Shown here: positions 27,423 through 36,171 of the stretch, piece after piece
Layout of the letters: each line of letters starts with the position of its first letter
Position numbering within the stretch: position 1 is the first letter of the stretch
NCBI GenBank assembly: GCA_016215105.1
Contig: JACRLJ010000106.1
Location: 29,923 to 93,922, forward strand
DNA: 64,000 bases
Reading direction: 5' to 3'
Source of the DNA: Candidatus Hydrogenedentota bacterium
Lineage (GTDB): Bacteria > Hydrogenedentota > Hydrogenedentia > Hydrogenedentales > SLHB01
Position numbers and translations under genes: made by a program
Notes under the pieces: model-generated
Seen by the model: the letters and a program-made list of their open reading frames with translations, nothing else
Told to the model about the DNA's origin: nothing
The model's database searches: none

Positions 27423-27452
27423 TATATAACGATTGGGTCCGCAAACTGTACA
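27423..27452 (-). promoter_or_regulatory. Candidate promoter of the ECF/VWA operon
   Basis: On the minus strand, TGTACA (27447-27452), an 18-nt spacer and TATATA (27423-27428), four of six matches at -35. It lies 34 nt before the ECF start codon. A GGAAC-type ECF -35 motif also lies just upstream (in GGGGAACAGC). Either could drive the operon. Confidence 0.3.
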
Positions 27453-27645
27453 TGCTGTTCCCCGCCCTCTTGGGCAAATACTCTTCCTAGGGCATCGCAA
27501 CCTTCCTGCGTCGATTTCTTGCGAACCAATAGGCGAGCTTGTCCTGTCTCAACCCTTCATGTAACCTCAACTCCCTGCACACTTCTCGGGCGGAAGACTG
27601 CGCATAATCGTTTCAGGTCCACCGCACGATAGGGAGGAACTTTCT

Positions 27646-30600
27646 GTGAGCCTCGATAGGAGCGGCGGACTCGACCACGCCGAACAAGACGAGACGCTGG
27701 CCGGGCTGAGGGCCACCGTATTGAACTGGATACTACGGGCCGCGGCAATCGGCGGCGTCCTGCTGGTGGCTAACGGCATCTTCGATGAGTTGAGCGAACA
27801 CCGAGGCGTTACAACCATCATCATTTATCTCGTCTGCTATGCCGCCGTAGTTGTTGCGGCGGTGGGCAAGCGCCTGGGCAATCGCATCCGGGGCGCAGTG
27901 TTTCTCCTTGTTTTGTACACCTTGGCAGGCTCCGAACTGTGGTTCTTTGGGCTCACCAGCATCACAAGCCTCTACCTGTTCGCGTTCGTCATGTTCTCCG
28001 GAATTCTCCTCGGACTCGAGGTGGGCTTGGCGGCCTTTGTTGTATCAATGTTAACGATGGGCGCCGTCGCCTGGCTCTTCCTGTCGGGAGTGTGGACCTA
28101 CGATGGCCGATCCAATGTTCCCCTGACCACCGCAATTATGCCCTGGGTGACGTCCGCCATGTCGCTCGCCTTTACCTCGGGAGCCGCACTCATTTCGTTC
28201 ACGCTGATCCTGAGGAGCCTGGATCGTAGTATGCGATCGGCGCGTCAATCGCTGGAGGACCTCCGAAACGAGATACGTGAGCGGGAGCGGATCGAGAATA
28301 CGGTGCGCCGCGGCAAGGAGCGGTTCCGTTCGTTGATCGAGAATTCGTCCGACGTAATCGTATTGACGGACACGGACGGCGCGATACAGTACGTCAGCCC
28401 CGCCGTGGAACGTGTTCTCGGATACCCTCCGGTCCAGTACGCCGGAATGAATTTGTTCGAATGCATGTATCCCGATGACCTCGTCAGCACACGGGAATTG
28501 TTCAATCGCTTGCTCGACGACCAGTCGAATATCGCGCGGACGTTCGAGTGCCGCTTGCGCCACGGAAATGGGAGTTGGCGCATGGTTGAAGCCGTAGGAA
28601 AAAGCACGGAGGAACCCGAGGGAAGGCGCTCGATCGTATTCAACTTTCGTGATGTGACCGATCGCAATCGCGTGGCGGCCGAGCTTGAACACATCTATGC
28701 CCATGCGCGCTGTCTTCTCTGGCACGCGGACGTCGCAATGCGCGACGGAGAATACGTATGGTCTATCGACGTGCCCAACGTAGACGCCGCGCAGCGCTAT
28801 CTGCCCTTGGAGATTAAACCCGGTCAAAGCTACGTCGTCGCCCTGGCCGAAAACCGGGCGCAATTCGACGGACAAAACGAACGCATTCTGGCCGCGTCCA
28901 CCCGCGCCTTTGAGGAAGGACGCCCAAGTTATCACCACGAATTCGCGTGCCGACGCAGCGACGGGGAAATCCGGTGGCTATACGAAGACGCCTACATTCA
29001 GGTCATAGCCGAGCGCCGCTGGCGCGTCGTGGGCGTCTGCACCGACATCACCGAACGCAGACAGGCCGAAGAAGCGCTGCGGGAAAGTGAATCGGAATTG
29101 CGCCAGGTAATCGATCTCGTCCCGCACTCCATCTATGCAAAGGATGAAGAAAGCCGGTTCATTTTTTGCAACCGGCGCAGCGCTGAACTCATGGGCTCCA
29201 CCCCGCAAGAAGCCGTGGGGAAAACTCAGTTTGAACTCACCCCGATCACCGCCGAGGCCGAAATTCTCGTGGCCGAAGACAGAGAGGTCATCCAGCGCCA
29301 AACGCCCATTTTCGGTCGCGAGCATGTCTACACCGACCCCCAGGGCGTGGAGCATGTCGAGGAAGTCTCGAAAATACCGTTCACCACGCGCCGTTCCCAC
29401 GGTGTGGCGGTGCTCGGAATATCGGTGGACATTACCGAGCGCAAACGCGCCGAAGAGGAACGGGTGCGCCTCATGTCGGCTATCGAGCAAGCCGCGGAAA
29501 CCATCGTCATCACCGATACCGCCGGCGCCATTCAATACGTCAATCCCGCCTTCGAACGAAACACGGGCTACGCGCGTGACGAAGTCATCGGACGAAACCC
29601 GCGTGTGCTCAAGAGCGGAATGCACGACGAAACTTTCTACGCCGAAATGTGGGATACGATCTCGCGCGGCAACGTCTGGATTGGCCGGACTATCAACAAG
29701 AAGAAAGACGGCGCCTTGTTCACTGAAGAGGCCACCATCTCACCCGTGCGCAGCGCCACCGGACAAATTGTCAACTATGTCGCCGTCAAGCGCGATATTA
29801 CGCATGAGGCGGAGCTCGAGGCCCAGCTTCGGCAGGCGCAGAAGATGGAATCCGTCGGAAGGCTCGCGGGCGGAGTCGCCCACGACTTCAACAACATGCT
29901 GAGCGTAATTATGGGCAATGCGGAATTGGCCTTGGAGGATGTCGATCCCGCCCAGCCGCTCCACCACAGGCTCGAGGAAATCCGGTCGGCCACCCGGCGC
30001 TCCGCCGATCTCACGCGGCAACTCCTGGCCTTTGCCCGCATACAGACCGCAACGCCGCAAGTGCTCGATCTGAACGAGGCCGTGCAGGGAATGTTGAAAA
30101 TGCTGCGGCGCCTAATCGGTGAAAACATTGATCTCGCCTGGATGCCGGGTGCAGACCCCTGGTCGGTCAAGATCGACCCATCCCAGGTTGACCAAATACT
30201 GGCCAATCTGTGCGTCAATGCCCGAGACGCCATCGACGGCGTGGGCAAAGTGACTATCGAGACGGAAAACGTCGCGCTCGACGAGACCTATTGCGCCGAT
30301 CGAATGGGGTCAGTTCCCGGCGACTACGTCATGCTCGCCATCAGCGACGACGGCTGCGGCATGAACGCGGACACGCAGTCCCACATGTTCGAGCCCTTCT
30401 TTACCACCAAGGAAGTCGGACAAGGCACCGGACTCGGACTCTCCACCGTGTACGGCATCGTGAAACAGAACGGGGGCTACATCGATGCCTACAGCGAGCC
30501 GGGAATCGGTACAACCTTCAAGATCTATCTGCCGCGATTCGCCGGCGAGACTCCGGCTGCGGCTTCGGCCACTTCCGCAAGACTGCCGCTTGGCCACGGG

Positions 30601-30966
30601 GAAACCGTCCTGCTTGTCGAGGACGATCCCGCGCTCCTGTCGCTCTGTACCGGAATGCTCCAACGGCTGCAATACACCGTGCTGACCGCCGGCAAGCCCA
30701 GCGATGCGATACGCCTAACGGAGACCCGCGCCCAATCCATCGCCCTGCTCATTACGGATGTGATCATGCCCGAAATGAACGGAAGGGAACTGGCGCAACA
30801 ACTCACCGCCATTCAACCCGGCCTCAAATGTCTGTACATGTCCGGCTACCCCTCCGACGTGATGGCCTCCGGCGGTCTCCTCGACGAAAACGTGGAATTC
30901 CTCCAGAAGCCAATCTCAATCTACAACTTGGCCACCAAAGTCCAACAAGCCATGACGCGCCAATAA
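27646..30966 (+). CDS. Hybrid sensor histidine kinase with membrane sensor and PAS repeats
   Basis: An 1106-residue protein. Residues 22-190 contain about six membrane spans (a MASE-like sensor), then PAS domains at about 224-345, 350-475, 480-600 and 605-735. Next are a HisKA domain with phospho-His 746 (GVAHDFNNMLSV), a HATPase domain with N box near 855 (NLCVNARDAIDG) and G box near 900 (SDDGCGMN), and a C-terminal receiver with acceptor near D1038 (LLITDVIMPEMNG). Phosphate would pass from His to its own receiver; no Hpt partner is adjacent, although an Hpt protein lies at 12961. The start is a GTG at 27646, with GGGAGGA upstream. It is divergent from the ECF/VWA operon. Confidence 0.92.
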   Translation: MSLDRSGGLDHAEQDETLAGLRATVLNWILRAAAIGGVLLVANGIFDELSEHRGVTTIIIYLVCYAAVVVAAVGKRLGNRIRGAVFLLVLYTLAGSELWFFGLTSITSLYLFAFVMFSGILLGLEVGLAAFVVSMLTMGAVAWLFLSGVWTYDGRSNVPLTTAIMPWVTSAMSLAFTSGAALISFTLILRSLDRSMRSARQSLEDLRNEIRERERIENTVRRGKERFRSLIENSSDVIVLTDTDGAIQYVSPAVERVLGYPPVQYAGMNLFECMYPDDLVSTRELFNRLLDDQSNIARTFECRLRHGNGSWRMVEAVGKSTEEPEGRRSIVFNFRDVTDRNRVAAELEHIYAHARCLLWHADVAMRDGEYVWSIDVPNVDAAQRYLPLEIKPGQSYVVALAENRAQFDGQNERILAASTRAFEEGRPSYHHEFACRRSDGEIRWLYEDAYIQVIAERRWRVVGVCTDITERRQAEEALRESESELRQVIDLVPHSIYAKDEESRFIFCNRRSAELMGSTPQEAVGKTQFELTPITAEAEILVAEDREVIQRQTPIFGREHVYTDPQGVEHVEEVSKIPFTTRRSHGVAVLGISVDITERKRAEEERVRLMSAIEQAAETIVITDTAGAIQYVNPAFERNTGYARDEVIGRNPRVLKSGMHDETFYAEMWDTISRGNVWIGRTINKKKDGALFTEEATISPVRSATGQIVNYVAVKRDITHEAELEAQLRQAQKMESVGRLAGGVAHDFNNMLSVIMGNAELALEDVDPAQPLHHRLEEIRSATRRSADLTRQLLAFARIQTATPQVLDLNEAVQGMLKMLRRLIGENIDLAWMPGADPWSVKIDPSQVDQILANLCVNARDAIDGVGKVTIETENVALDETYCADRMGSVPGDYVMLAISDDGCGMNADTQSHMFEPFFTTKEVGQGTGLGLSTVYGIVKQNGGYIDAYSEPGIGTTFKIYLPRFAGETPAAASATSARLPLGHGETVLLVEDDPALLSLCTGMLQRLQYTVLTAGKPSDAIRLTETRAQSIALLITDVIMPEMNGRELAQQLTAIQPGLKCLYMSGYPSDVMASGGLLDENVEFLQKPISIYNLATKVQQAMTRQ

Positions 30967-30985
30967 CCACCAAAGCGACCGTCCA

Positions 30986-31137
30986 CTCTGTCCCTCTGTC
31001 CCTCTGTCCCTCTCGTCCCTTCCGTCCCTTCCGTCCCTTTCGTCCCTTTCCCCTTCATTCCCTTCCGTTTCGTCTCCTCCGTCTCCTCCGTCTCCTCCGT
31101 CTCCTCGGTCCACTCCGTCCACTCCGTCCGTCCCGCC
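30986..31137. repeat. Pyrimidine-rich 9-bp tandem repeat tract
   Basis: About 150 nt of almost pure C/T on the plus strand, in blocks of 9-bp units: CCTCTGTCC, TTCCGTCCC, CTCCGTCTC and TCCACTCCG types. It fills the gap between the histidine kinase and the fused ECF sigma gene. Confidence 0.88.
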
Positions 31138-31219
31138 AAGGCAATCTCTTTCAATAGTTTGGCCTCAGGCGGGGTCTATACGTAGAATCCCTCATGGGGA
31201 GGGTGGGAGCTACCCAATC

Positions 31220-34144
31220 ATGAACGAAGCAGACGCCGTAATCCTGAAGCAATGGTATGCCCAGCGCGACGCCGAGGCGTTCAACACCATCCTCGCGCGC
31301 TATTCCGCCATGGTCTACGCGACGTGCCTTCGCATCCTGCGAAACTCGACGCAAGCGGCGGACGTGACCCAGGAATGCTTCGAGTCCCTGGTCACGGCAA
31401 CTCGGCCTCCCGACAGGCATCTCGGCAGTTGGCTGCACCGCGTCGCGACAAACCTGTCCCTCAAACATATCCGCGCAGACCAAAGACGAAGAACCCGCGA
31501 AGCAGTGTTCACCGCCAACCAGGCAACGCGCGTCGAAGCGTCCTGGGACGACATCTACGAATACGTCGACCAGGCCATCGCCGAACTTCCCGAGCGCTAC
31601 CGCGTACCGCTCGTAGCCTACTACCTCGAGCGCCGCCCCCAATCCGCCATCGCGGCTGAACTCGGCGTTACCCAATCCACGATCGCCTACCGCATCAACC
31701 AAGGCGTCGAACGCATCGGTAAAGCGCTACGGAAGCGGGGCATAATCGTCCCCGCCACACTAGCGGCGCTCCTCACCGCAAACCTCGCCCAAGCGGAATC
31801 CTTTCCGCTACCCCTGGCAGCCTCCCTGGGAAAGCTCGCGCTGTCGCAGTCGGCAAAAGCAGTCGCAGCCGACTCAGTCGCTACGACGAATGTGGGCAGC
31901 GCGTCGTTGGCGGCGATAACCATAAAGAAAGCGCTGCTAGCCGCAGCGATCATCGCGCTCGCTCTGACGTATCTGTACGTGCCCCGTTTGGAACAATGGA
32001 TGGCCAAGAGAGGTGAATCTCCCACTCCAGCGCCCACCGTCACGGCGCCGTCTCTCCCGGCGAAGGCCAAGATCCCTTCTGCTGGCGCGACCGCGTCTGT
32101 CCAGCAACCCACCCCGCAGGGCCCATCCATTACTGGAACTGTGGTCGACTCGGTAGGCAATCCAGTCGCAGGGGCAAGTGTGGATGTTGTGGACTGGCAA
32201 CGATACAAAGGTTGGGTGATGCCCGACGGTAGCTACAAAACCGCCCCAGGATGTAAGTTCGGCGCCATTTCCGGAACGGATGGCTCCTTCCAGATCGTAA
32301 ACGTCAAGCCCTCGCGAAAGCTGAGGATCTCCGCCGAGAAGAAGGGAATGTTGTCAGCGCCCGGTCTTCCGACCGAGTGCGAACTGACCACTGACGGCCT
32401 GGACGTGGTCATCACTCTGTACGAACCAGCGTCGGTCGAGGGCGTTGTAGTCGACTCCGGCGGCCGACCGCTCGCGGACAAAGAAGTGACCGCCCGGTAT
32501 CAAGCGAAATACTTGCCTGCTGAATCAGCAAGAACAGACAAAGAGGGCCGCTTCAAAATTGAAGGTCTCCTGCCGGGCACACAGGGTCTCGTGGCCATGC
32601 CCGAAGAACAATATGCTCCAGGACTCGAGGACAAACGGGTTGAACTGAGTCCTGGGCAGACGCTTTCGGGAATACGCTTGGTATACGCTGGCGACGACTA
32701 CGTCTTGGCGGGCCGCGTCACGAATGAACGAGATGAACCCATCAAAGGCGCCCACGTTCAAATAAGTGGAATCTATAGCTCGACGTCCCCATACGTTTAC
32801 ACGGACTCAGATGGCCGGTACTCGTTTGTGCGGCTTCCCGACGGAAAATGGGAACTGTGGGTAATGCATCAGGCGTACAAGGCATCGGGAATCCACTTGG
32901 CCAAGGCCGGACGGAAAGACGCCGACCTGGTGATGAAGGACCGGGAGCGCGTCAGCATTGCGGGAAAAGTGGTTGATGACAGCACCGGCCAGCCTCTCCC
33001 TGAGTTCGAGATTCAACCCGTGAATGACTCGGTCGCTATGCTCGACCCAAGTCTTTACGGTGAGTTCCGGACTATTCATGATAAGGACGGGCGATTCACC
33101 TTGGAAAATGTGTTGCTGGGACCAACGACCATCGTCGCGCGGGCGTCTGGGTATGGACTCCGATGCAAGATGATTAACAACCTCGAAGTAATCAAAGAAC
33201 GGGACTTCGTTGTCGACCTTTCCCGCATAAACCTTAACGGTGAAGCGTCCAATGAGCCTGCGGAAGAAAACCCGGCGGAACCCCTTGTCGAAGGAATGAT
33301 CCTTACCCAGACCGGAGCGCCCGTCCCGAATGCCTACGTATTCGTGGGGGATATCCCCTGGATCAGGAGCAGCTCCACGTACTCTTGGGATCTGGTGAAG
33401 CAGTCCTTCGAGGATACCGCTGCTGCCCGGTCCAAGGACGACGGGACGTTCCAAGCCGGCTCACTCAAACCGGAAACGCAAACAATCTCCGCCTACGATC
33501 CCGAAATGGGTCTTGGCTCGGTGACCGTGACGCCGAACAGGCCCCGGACCACGGGCGTGCGAATTGCACTATCGCCTGCGGGAATACTTGAAGGCCTAAT
33601 TACCGCCGACGGGAATCCTGTCGATCACGCGTGGGTGACCGTCTTTCCAACCGAGTCGTTTGAAGATGTAAGAGGGGAAGCGTTCACCAAGATGGACGGG
33701 GCGTACCTGGTAGGACAACTCGCCGCGGGTTCTGTACACGTCCGGGCCCAGTTGCCTCACTCGGGTAAAACACTGATACGACAAATCACGCAAGAAGCCG
33801 CTGTCGCGAGTGGTCAAAAGACATTAGTCACCTTTGACTTCCCATCTACCAAAGGTATTCTGGAAGGCGGCATTTCCGTTCATGGAAAGTCGGCGCGAAC
33901 GGCCCATCTCCAGTTGCGTATAGTGGTTCCAGCCGGGGTTGAAGAACAGACTCTGGAACTCGATGAGGATTCCAGCGGACGATATCGATTCGAAGACCTA
34001 CCCTCGGGTTCAGCTTCGTTGACGGTCACCGCAGTCGTTGATGCAGTTGCCTGTCGACAAGAGTTCCAGTTGGCGCTGAAGGAAGGGGAAACCATTCACA
34101 AGGACATTGAACTCGATACCGTCAGTACCGAGAACCACAATTAA
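31220..34144 (+). CDS. ECF sigma factor fused to membrane span and exported carboxypeptidase-regulatory-like repeats
   Basis: A 974-residue fusion. Residues 1-85 are sigma-2 (FNTILARYSAMVYATCLRIL, QECFES, WLHRVATNLS). Residues 112-172 are sigma-4 (AELPERYRVPLVAYYLE and the HTH AAELGVTQSTIAYRIN). Residues 238-256 are one hydrophobic span. The rest is about seven beta-sandwich repeats of the CarboxypepD_reg-like type (openings such as ITGTVVDSVGNPVAGASV, LAGRVTNERDEPIKGAHV, LEGLITADGNPVDHAWV). The sigma part would sit in the cytoplasm and the repeats outside. No separate anti-sigma gene is adjacent, so release by proteolysis or conformational control is inferred. The ATG at 31220 follows a GGGGAGGGTGGG purine run. 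Confidence 0.9.
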   Translation: MNEADAVILKQWYAQRDAEAFNTILARYSAMVYATCLRILRNSTQAADVTQECFESLVTATRPPDRHLGSWLHRVATNLSLKHIRADQRRRTREAVFTANQATRVEASWDDIYEYVDQAIAELPERYRVPLVAYYLERRPQSAIAAELGVTQSTIAYRINQGVERIGKALRKRGIIVPATLAALLTANLAQAESFPLPLAASLGKLALSQSAKAVAADSVATTNVGSASLAAITIKKALLAAAIIALALTYLYVPRLEQWMAKRGESPTPAPTVTAPSLPAKAKIPSAGATASVQQPTPQGPSITGTVVDSVGNPVAGASVDVVDWQRYKGWVMPDGSYKTAPGCKFGAISGTDGSFQIVNVKPSRKLRISAEKKGMLSAPGLPTECELTTDGLDVVITLYEPASVEGVVVDSGGRPLADKEVTARYQAKYLPAESARTDKEGRFKIEGLLPGTQGLVAMPEEQYAPGLEDKRVELSPGQTLSGIRLVYAGDDYVLAGRVTNERDEPIKGAHVQISGIYSSTSPYVYTDSDGRYSFVRLPDGKWELWVMHQAYKASGIHLAKAGRKDADLVMKDRERVSIAGKVVDDSTGQPLPEFEIQPVNDSVAMLDPSLYGEFRTIHDKDGRFTLENVLLGPTTIVARASGYGLRCKMINNLEVIKERDFVVDLSRINLNGEASNEPAEENPAEPLVEGMILTQTGAPVPNAYVFVGDIPWIRSSSTYSWDLVKQSFEDTAAARSKDDGTFQAGSLKPETQTISAYDPEMGLGSVTVTPNRPRTTGVRIALSPAGILEGLITADGNPVDHAWVTVFPTESFEDVRGEAFTKMDGAYLVGQLAAGSVHVRAQLPHSGKTLIRQITQEAAVASGQKTLVTFDFPSTKGILEGGISVHGKSARTAHLQLRIVVPAGVEEQTLELDEDSSGRYRFEDLPSGSASLTVTAVVDAVACRQEFQLALKEGETIHKDIELDTVSTENHN

Positions 34145-34296
34145 CGGGCGTTCGGTACTCGCCCAACAGCGGTCGAACGCACGATCGCATGGAACAGACG
34201 GGCAGGCAGAATAGTCAGACCCACTGCCATGAGTCCGCAGAATTTCCTGTGAACTCAGCCGCCAAGCGCCGATCCTGCCCGCTCCCACCACTCATC

Positions 34297-34390
34297 CAAA
34301 ACCCAATACACAGCAACGACTTATCCTGCCTCCCCCCTTGTTTCGAAAAACCGCCCCAAAGGCCTCTCAGCCCCGGCCCAAGCCGAAACA
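34297..34390. repeat. 94-nt direct repeat, copy A
   Basis: Runs from CAAAACCCAATACACAGCAA to CCCGGCCCAAGCCGAAACA. It matches 34838-34930 with scattered differences. Just beyond it, the minus strand has TATACT (34401-34406), a good -10 hexamer pointing into the repeat, with no clear -35. Confidence 0.75.
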
Positions 34391-34837
34391 AACACCCTAC
34401 AGTATAGGGGGGTATTCGGAGCGCCTGACCAGACACCGCCCGCTACCCACCCGTTCACAATTCGTAATTCTCAATTCGTAATTCGTAATTTGTGATTTGC
34501 AGTTCCCTTGCGTTCTATGCGTTCTTTTGCGGCTAAGGGATTTGGTCGCAGCTCTGCCGCGCTACGGCATCGGCGGAGCAATCTTTTTTCGGTCTTCCGT
34601 TTCGCGTTCATCAGCGCTCAGTCGCGGTTCATGGGATCGGTTGAGTCCCTCTCCTGGCGCGCTCTTCTCAGCGTTCCTCCGCGTTCTCTGCGTCTCTGCG
34701 TTGAAGATCAACCTCCCAGCCGCTTTGGTAGCGGCAGCGCGGCGCCATCAAGCTACCCGGAACTCCCTCCATCTTAACGCGTCCAATACCGCACCCCCTC
34801 CCCGTCGCCGCCCTCCCATGCCTTCCCACCTCACCTT

Positions 34838-34930
34838 CAAAACCCAATACACAGCAACAACTTATCCGCGCTCCCCCCTTGTTTGGAAAACCACCCGAAA
34901 AGCCCCTGAGCCCCGGCCCAAGCCGAAACA
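34838..34930. repeat. 94-nt direct repeat, copy B
   Basis: Same ends as copy A, 541 nt downstream, one base shorter. A TATATATA tract (34940-34947) occupies the place of copy A's TATACT. No open frame is conserved between the copies. Confidence 0.75.
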
Positions 34931-34975
34931 GTTGCCCCATATATATAGAGGGTTGTCAGGAAACGTGACTCGGCG

Positions 34976-35893
34976 TTACCTCGAGTGTAGGGGCCGTGCG
35001 AATATCCCGAGATGGTTCCCGACGACGCGTTCCGTCCCGGGGACCCCGTTGTGGATGGGACGGTTCAAGATCTTCGCGCCACCGGCCTCGTCCGCGATGA
35101 CCATCGCGCTGGAGCCGCCGCCGTCGAGGTTGAGCGCATCGTACGCGCCCAGCCACTTCATCCAATCGGCAGTCTCTGCCGTTGTGGCGCCGGCGCTGTG
35201 CAACGGTTGCCGTCCGTCAAGGACGAGAAGGTAGAGATAGCGCCCGTCTCGCGATACGCCCGCCGCCGTTCGGGGATGCCGCTTTTCCTCTTCTTCCCCC
35301 ACGTTCTCGCCGTGTTCAAGCAGCGCGCCGAATCCGCCCACGCCGTTGTATGCGTTCGACGCGTCGACCGGTGGGGCGGCAATCGTGACGCGATTCGCGC
35401 GGTCAATCATCAGCGCCCCGTAGTTTTCGCTCGGCGGGGAATACATCACCCCCTCCGACACGGAGAGTCCAACGATGCGTATCGGGGTACCTTCGTTTTC
35501 CTGGACGGGATCGAACGCGGACGCGTTTACGGCGAGTTGCAGGCCGTACCGCTTGAGAAAGGTCGAGGTCTTCATCCCGGACGTCTCGGATGCCCCCGGC
35601 TCGAGCGGCGGGGTCACGAAGAATCGTATGCCCGGCGCCCGCAAATCGATCCGCGCCGCCCAGATCGCTATCGGCTCCGGCAGCGCACGGTGAAACGACG
35701 CGAGGCTCACCCCCTCGAACGCCGGGCGCCAATGTGCCCTCTGTAGCGGCGGCCCAACGCAACCGGTGGACGCCCCAATCGTCGTGCAACCGAGCAGCGC
35801 CGCAAACAGCGCGCAAACAACAGCGCGAGCAACGCGGGCGCCGTTCAGCGCGATACGAGACTTTGAGGAACGAACCCAATGCATATGCGCCAC
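34976..35893 (-). CDS. Phosphodiester glycosidase (NAGPA/DUF2233) lipoprotein
   Basis: A 305-residue exported protein. A lipobox LLGC ends at C36, so it is probably lipid-anchored. The NAGPA-type domain includes LQLAVNASAFDP, LLVLDGRQ, the signature LNLDGGGSSAMV (about residues 245-256) and the closing GTERVVGNHLGIF. Family members cleave alpha-N-acetylglucosaminyl phosphodiesters, or bear on exopolysaccharide and cell-wall sugars. A GTG start is chosen, with AAGGAG eight bases upstream. The first codons before the hydrophobic stretch are rich in Arg and Lys. It precedes a dispersed hairpin and is separate from the sugar operon to its right. Confidence 0.85.
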   Translation of the reverse strand: MAHMHWVRSSKSRIALNGARVARAVVCALFAALLGCTTIGASTGCVGPPLQRAHWRPAFEGVSLASFHRALPEPIAIWAARIDLRAPGIRFFVTPPLEPGASETSGMKTSTFLKRYGLQLAVNASAFDPVQENEGTPIRIVGLSVSEGVMYSPPSENYGALMIDRANRVTIAAPPVDASNAYNGVGGFGALLEHGENVGEEEEKRHPRTAAGVSRDGRYLYLLVLDGRQPLHSAGATTAETADWMKWLGAYDALNLDGGGSSAMVIADEAGGAKILNRPIHNGVPGTERVVGNHLGIFARPLHSR

Positions 35894-35926
35894 AACTCGA
35901 TCTCCTTAAGGCGCCGTGGCCGGGAG

Positions 35927-35946
35927 GGCGAATGTCCTCATTCGCC
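35927..35946. repeat. Dispersed hairpin GGCGAATG-TCCT-CATTCGCC, copy 3
   Basis: Identical stem and loop to 14130 and 16840, with GGGAG before and GGTCAGAGCGC after. It lies 34 nt upstream of the phosphodiester glycosidase start. Confidence 0.85.
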
Positions 35947-36171
35947 GGTCAGAGCGCGTAAACCGGCGCCTGCGCGACTGTGTTCATAGGAGTGATAGCG
36001 AAGGGATCGCGATAATGACCGCCTTCCCGTAGAGGTCTTGGGCCAATGACAGCACACCAAATCGTACCGTTCTATGCGCCCCGGCTGGCGGTTGGGGACA
36101 GCCGCCCTCCCACCCTACCACCCTTCTACCTCCGCTCCTTGAGACAGCGTTCTTCATGCGAGTCAGCCACC

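Larger units (their letters stand above)
34145..34975. other. Repeat-rich intergenic region
   Basis: About 830 nt with no supported gene. It contains two copies of a 94-nt element, an AT-rich tract of AATTCGTAATT-type units (34456-34495), and a pyrimidine-rich stretch with CTGCGTCTCTGCGTT-type phrases (about 34670-34710). Confidence 0.6.

Noticed and set aside
28051..28938. 295-codon open frame on the minus strand
   Set aside because: Antisense to PAS-domain coding sequence of the histidine kinase.
30986..31137. Possible CRISPR array
   Set aside because: The units are contiguous 9-bp repeats without spacers, and no cas gene is present.
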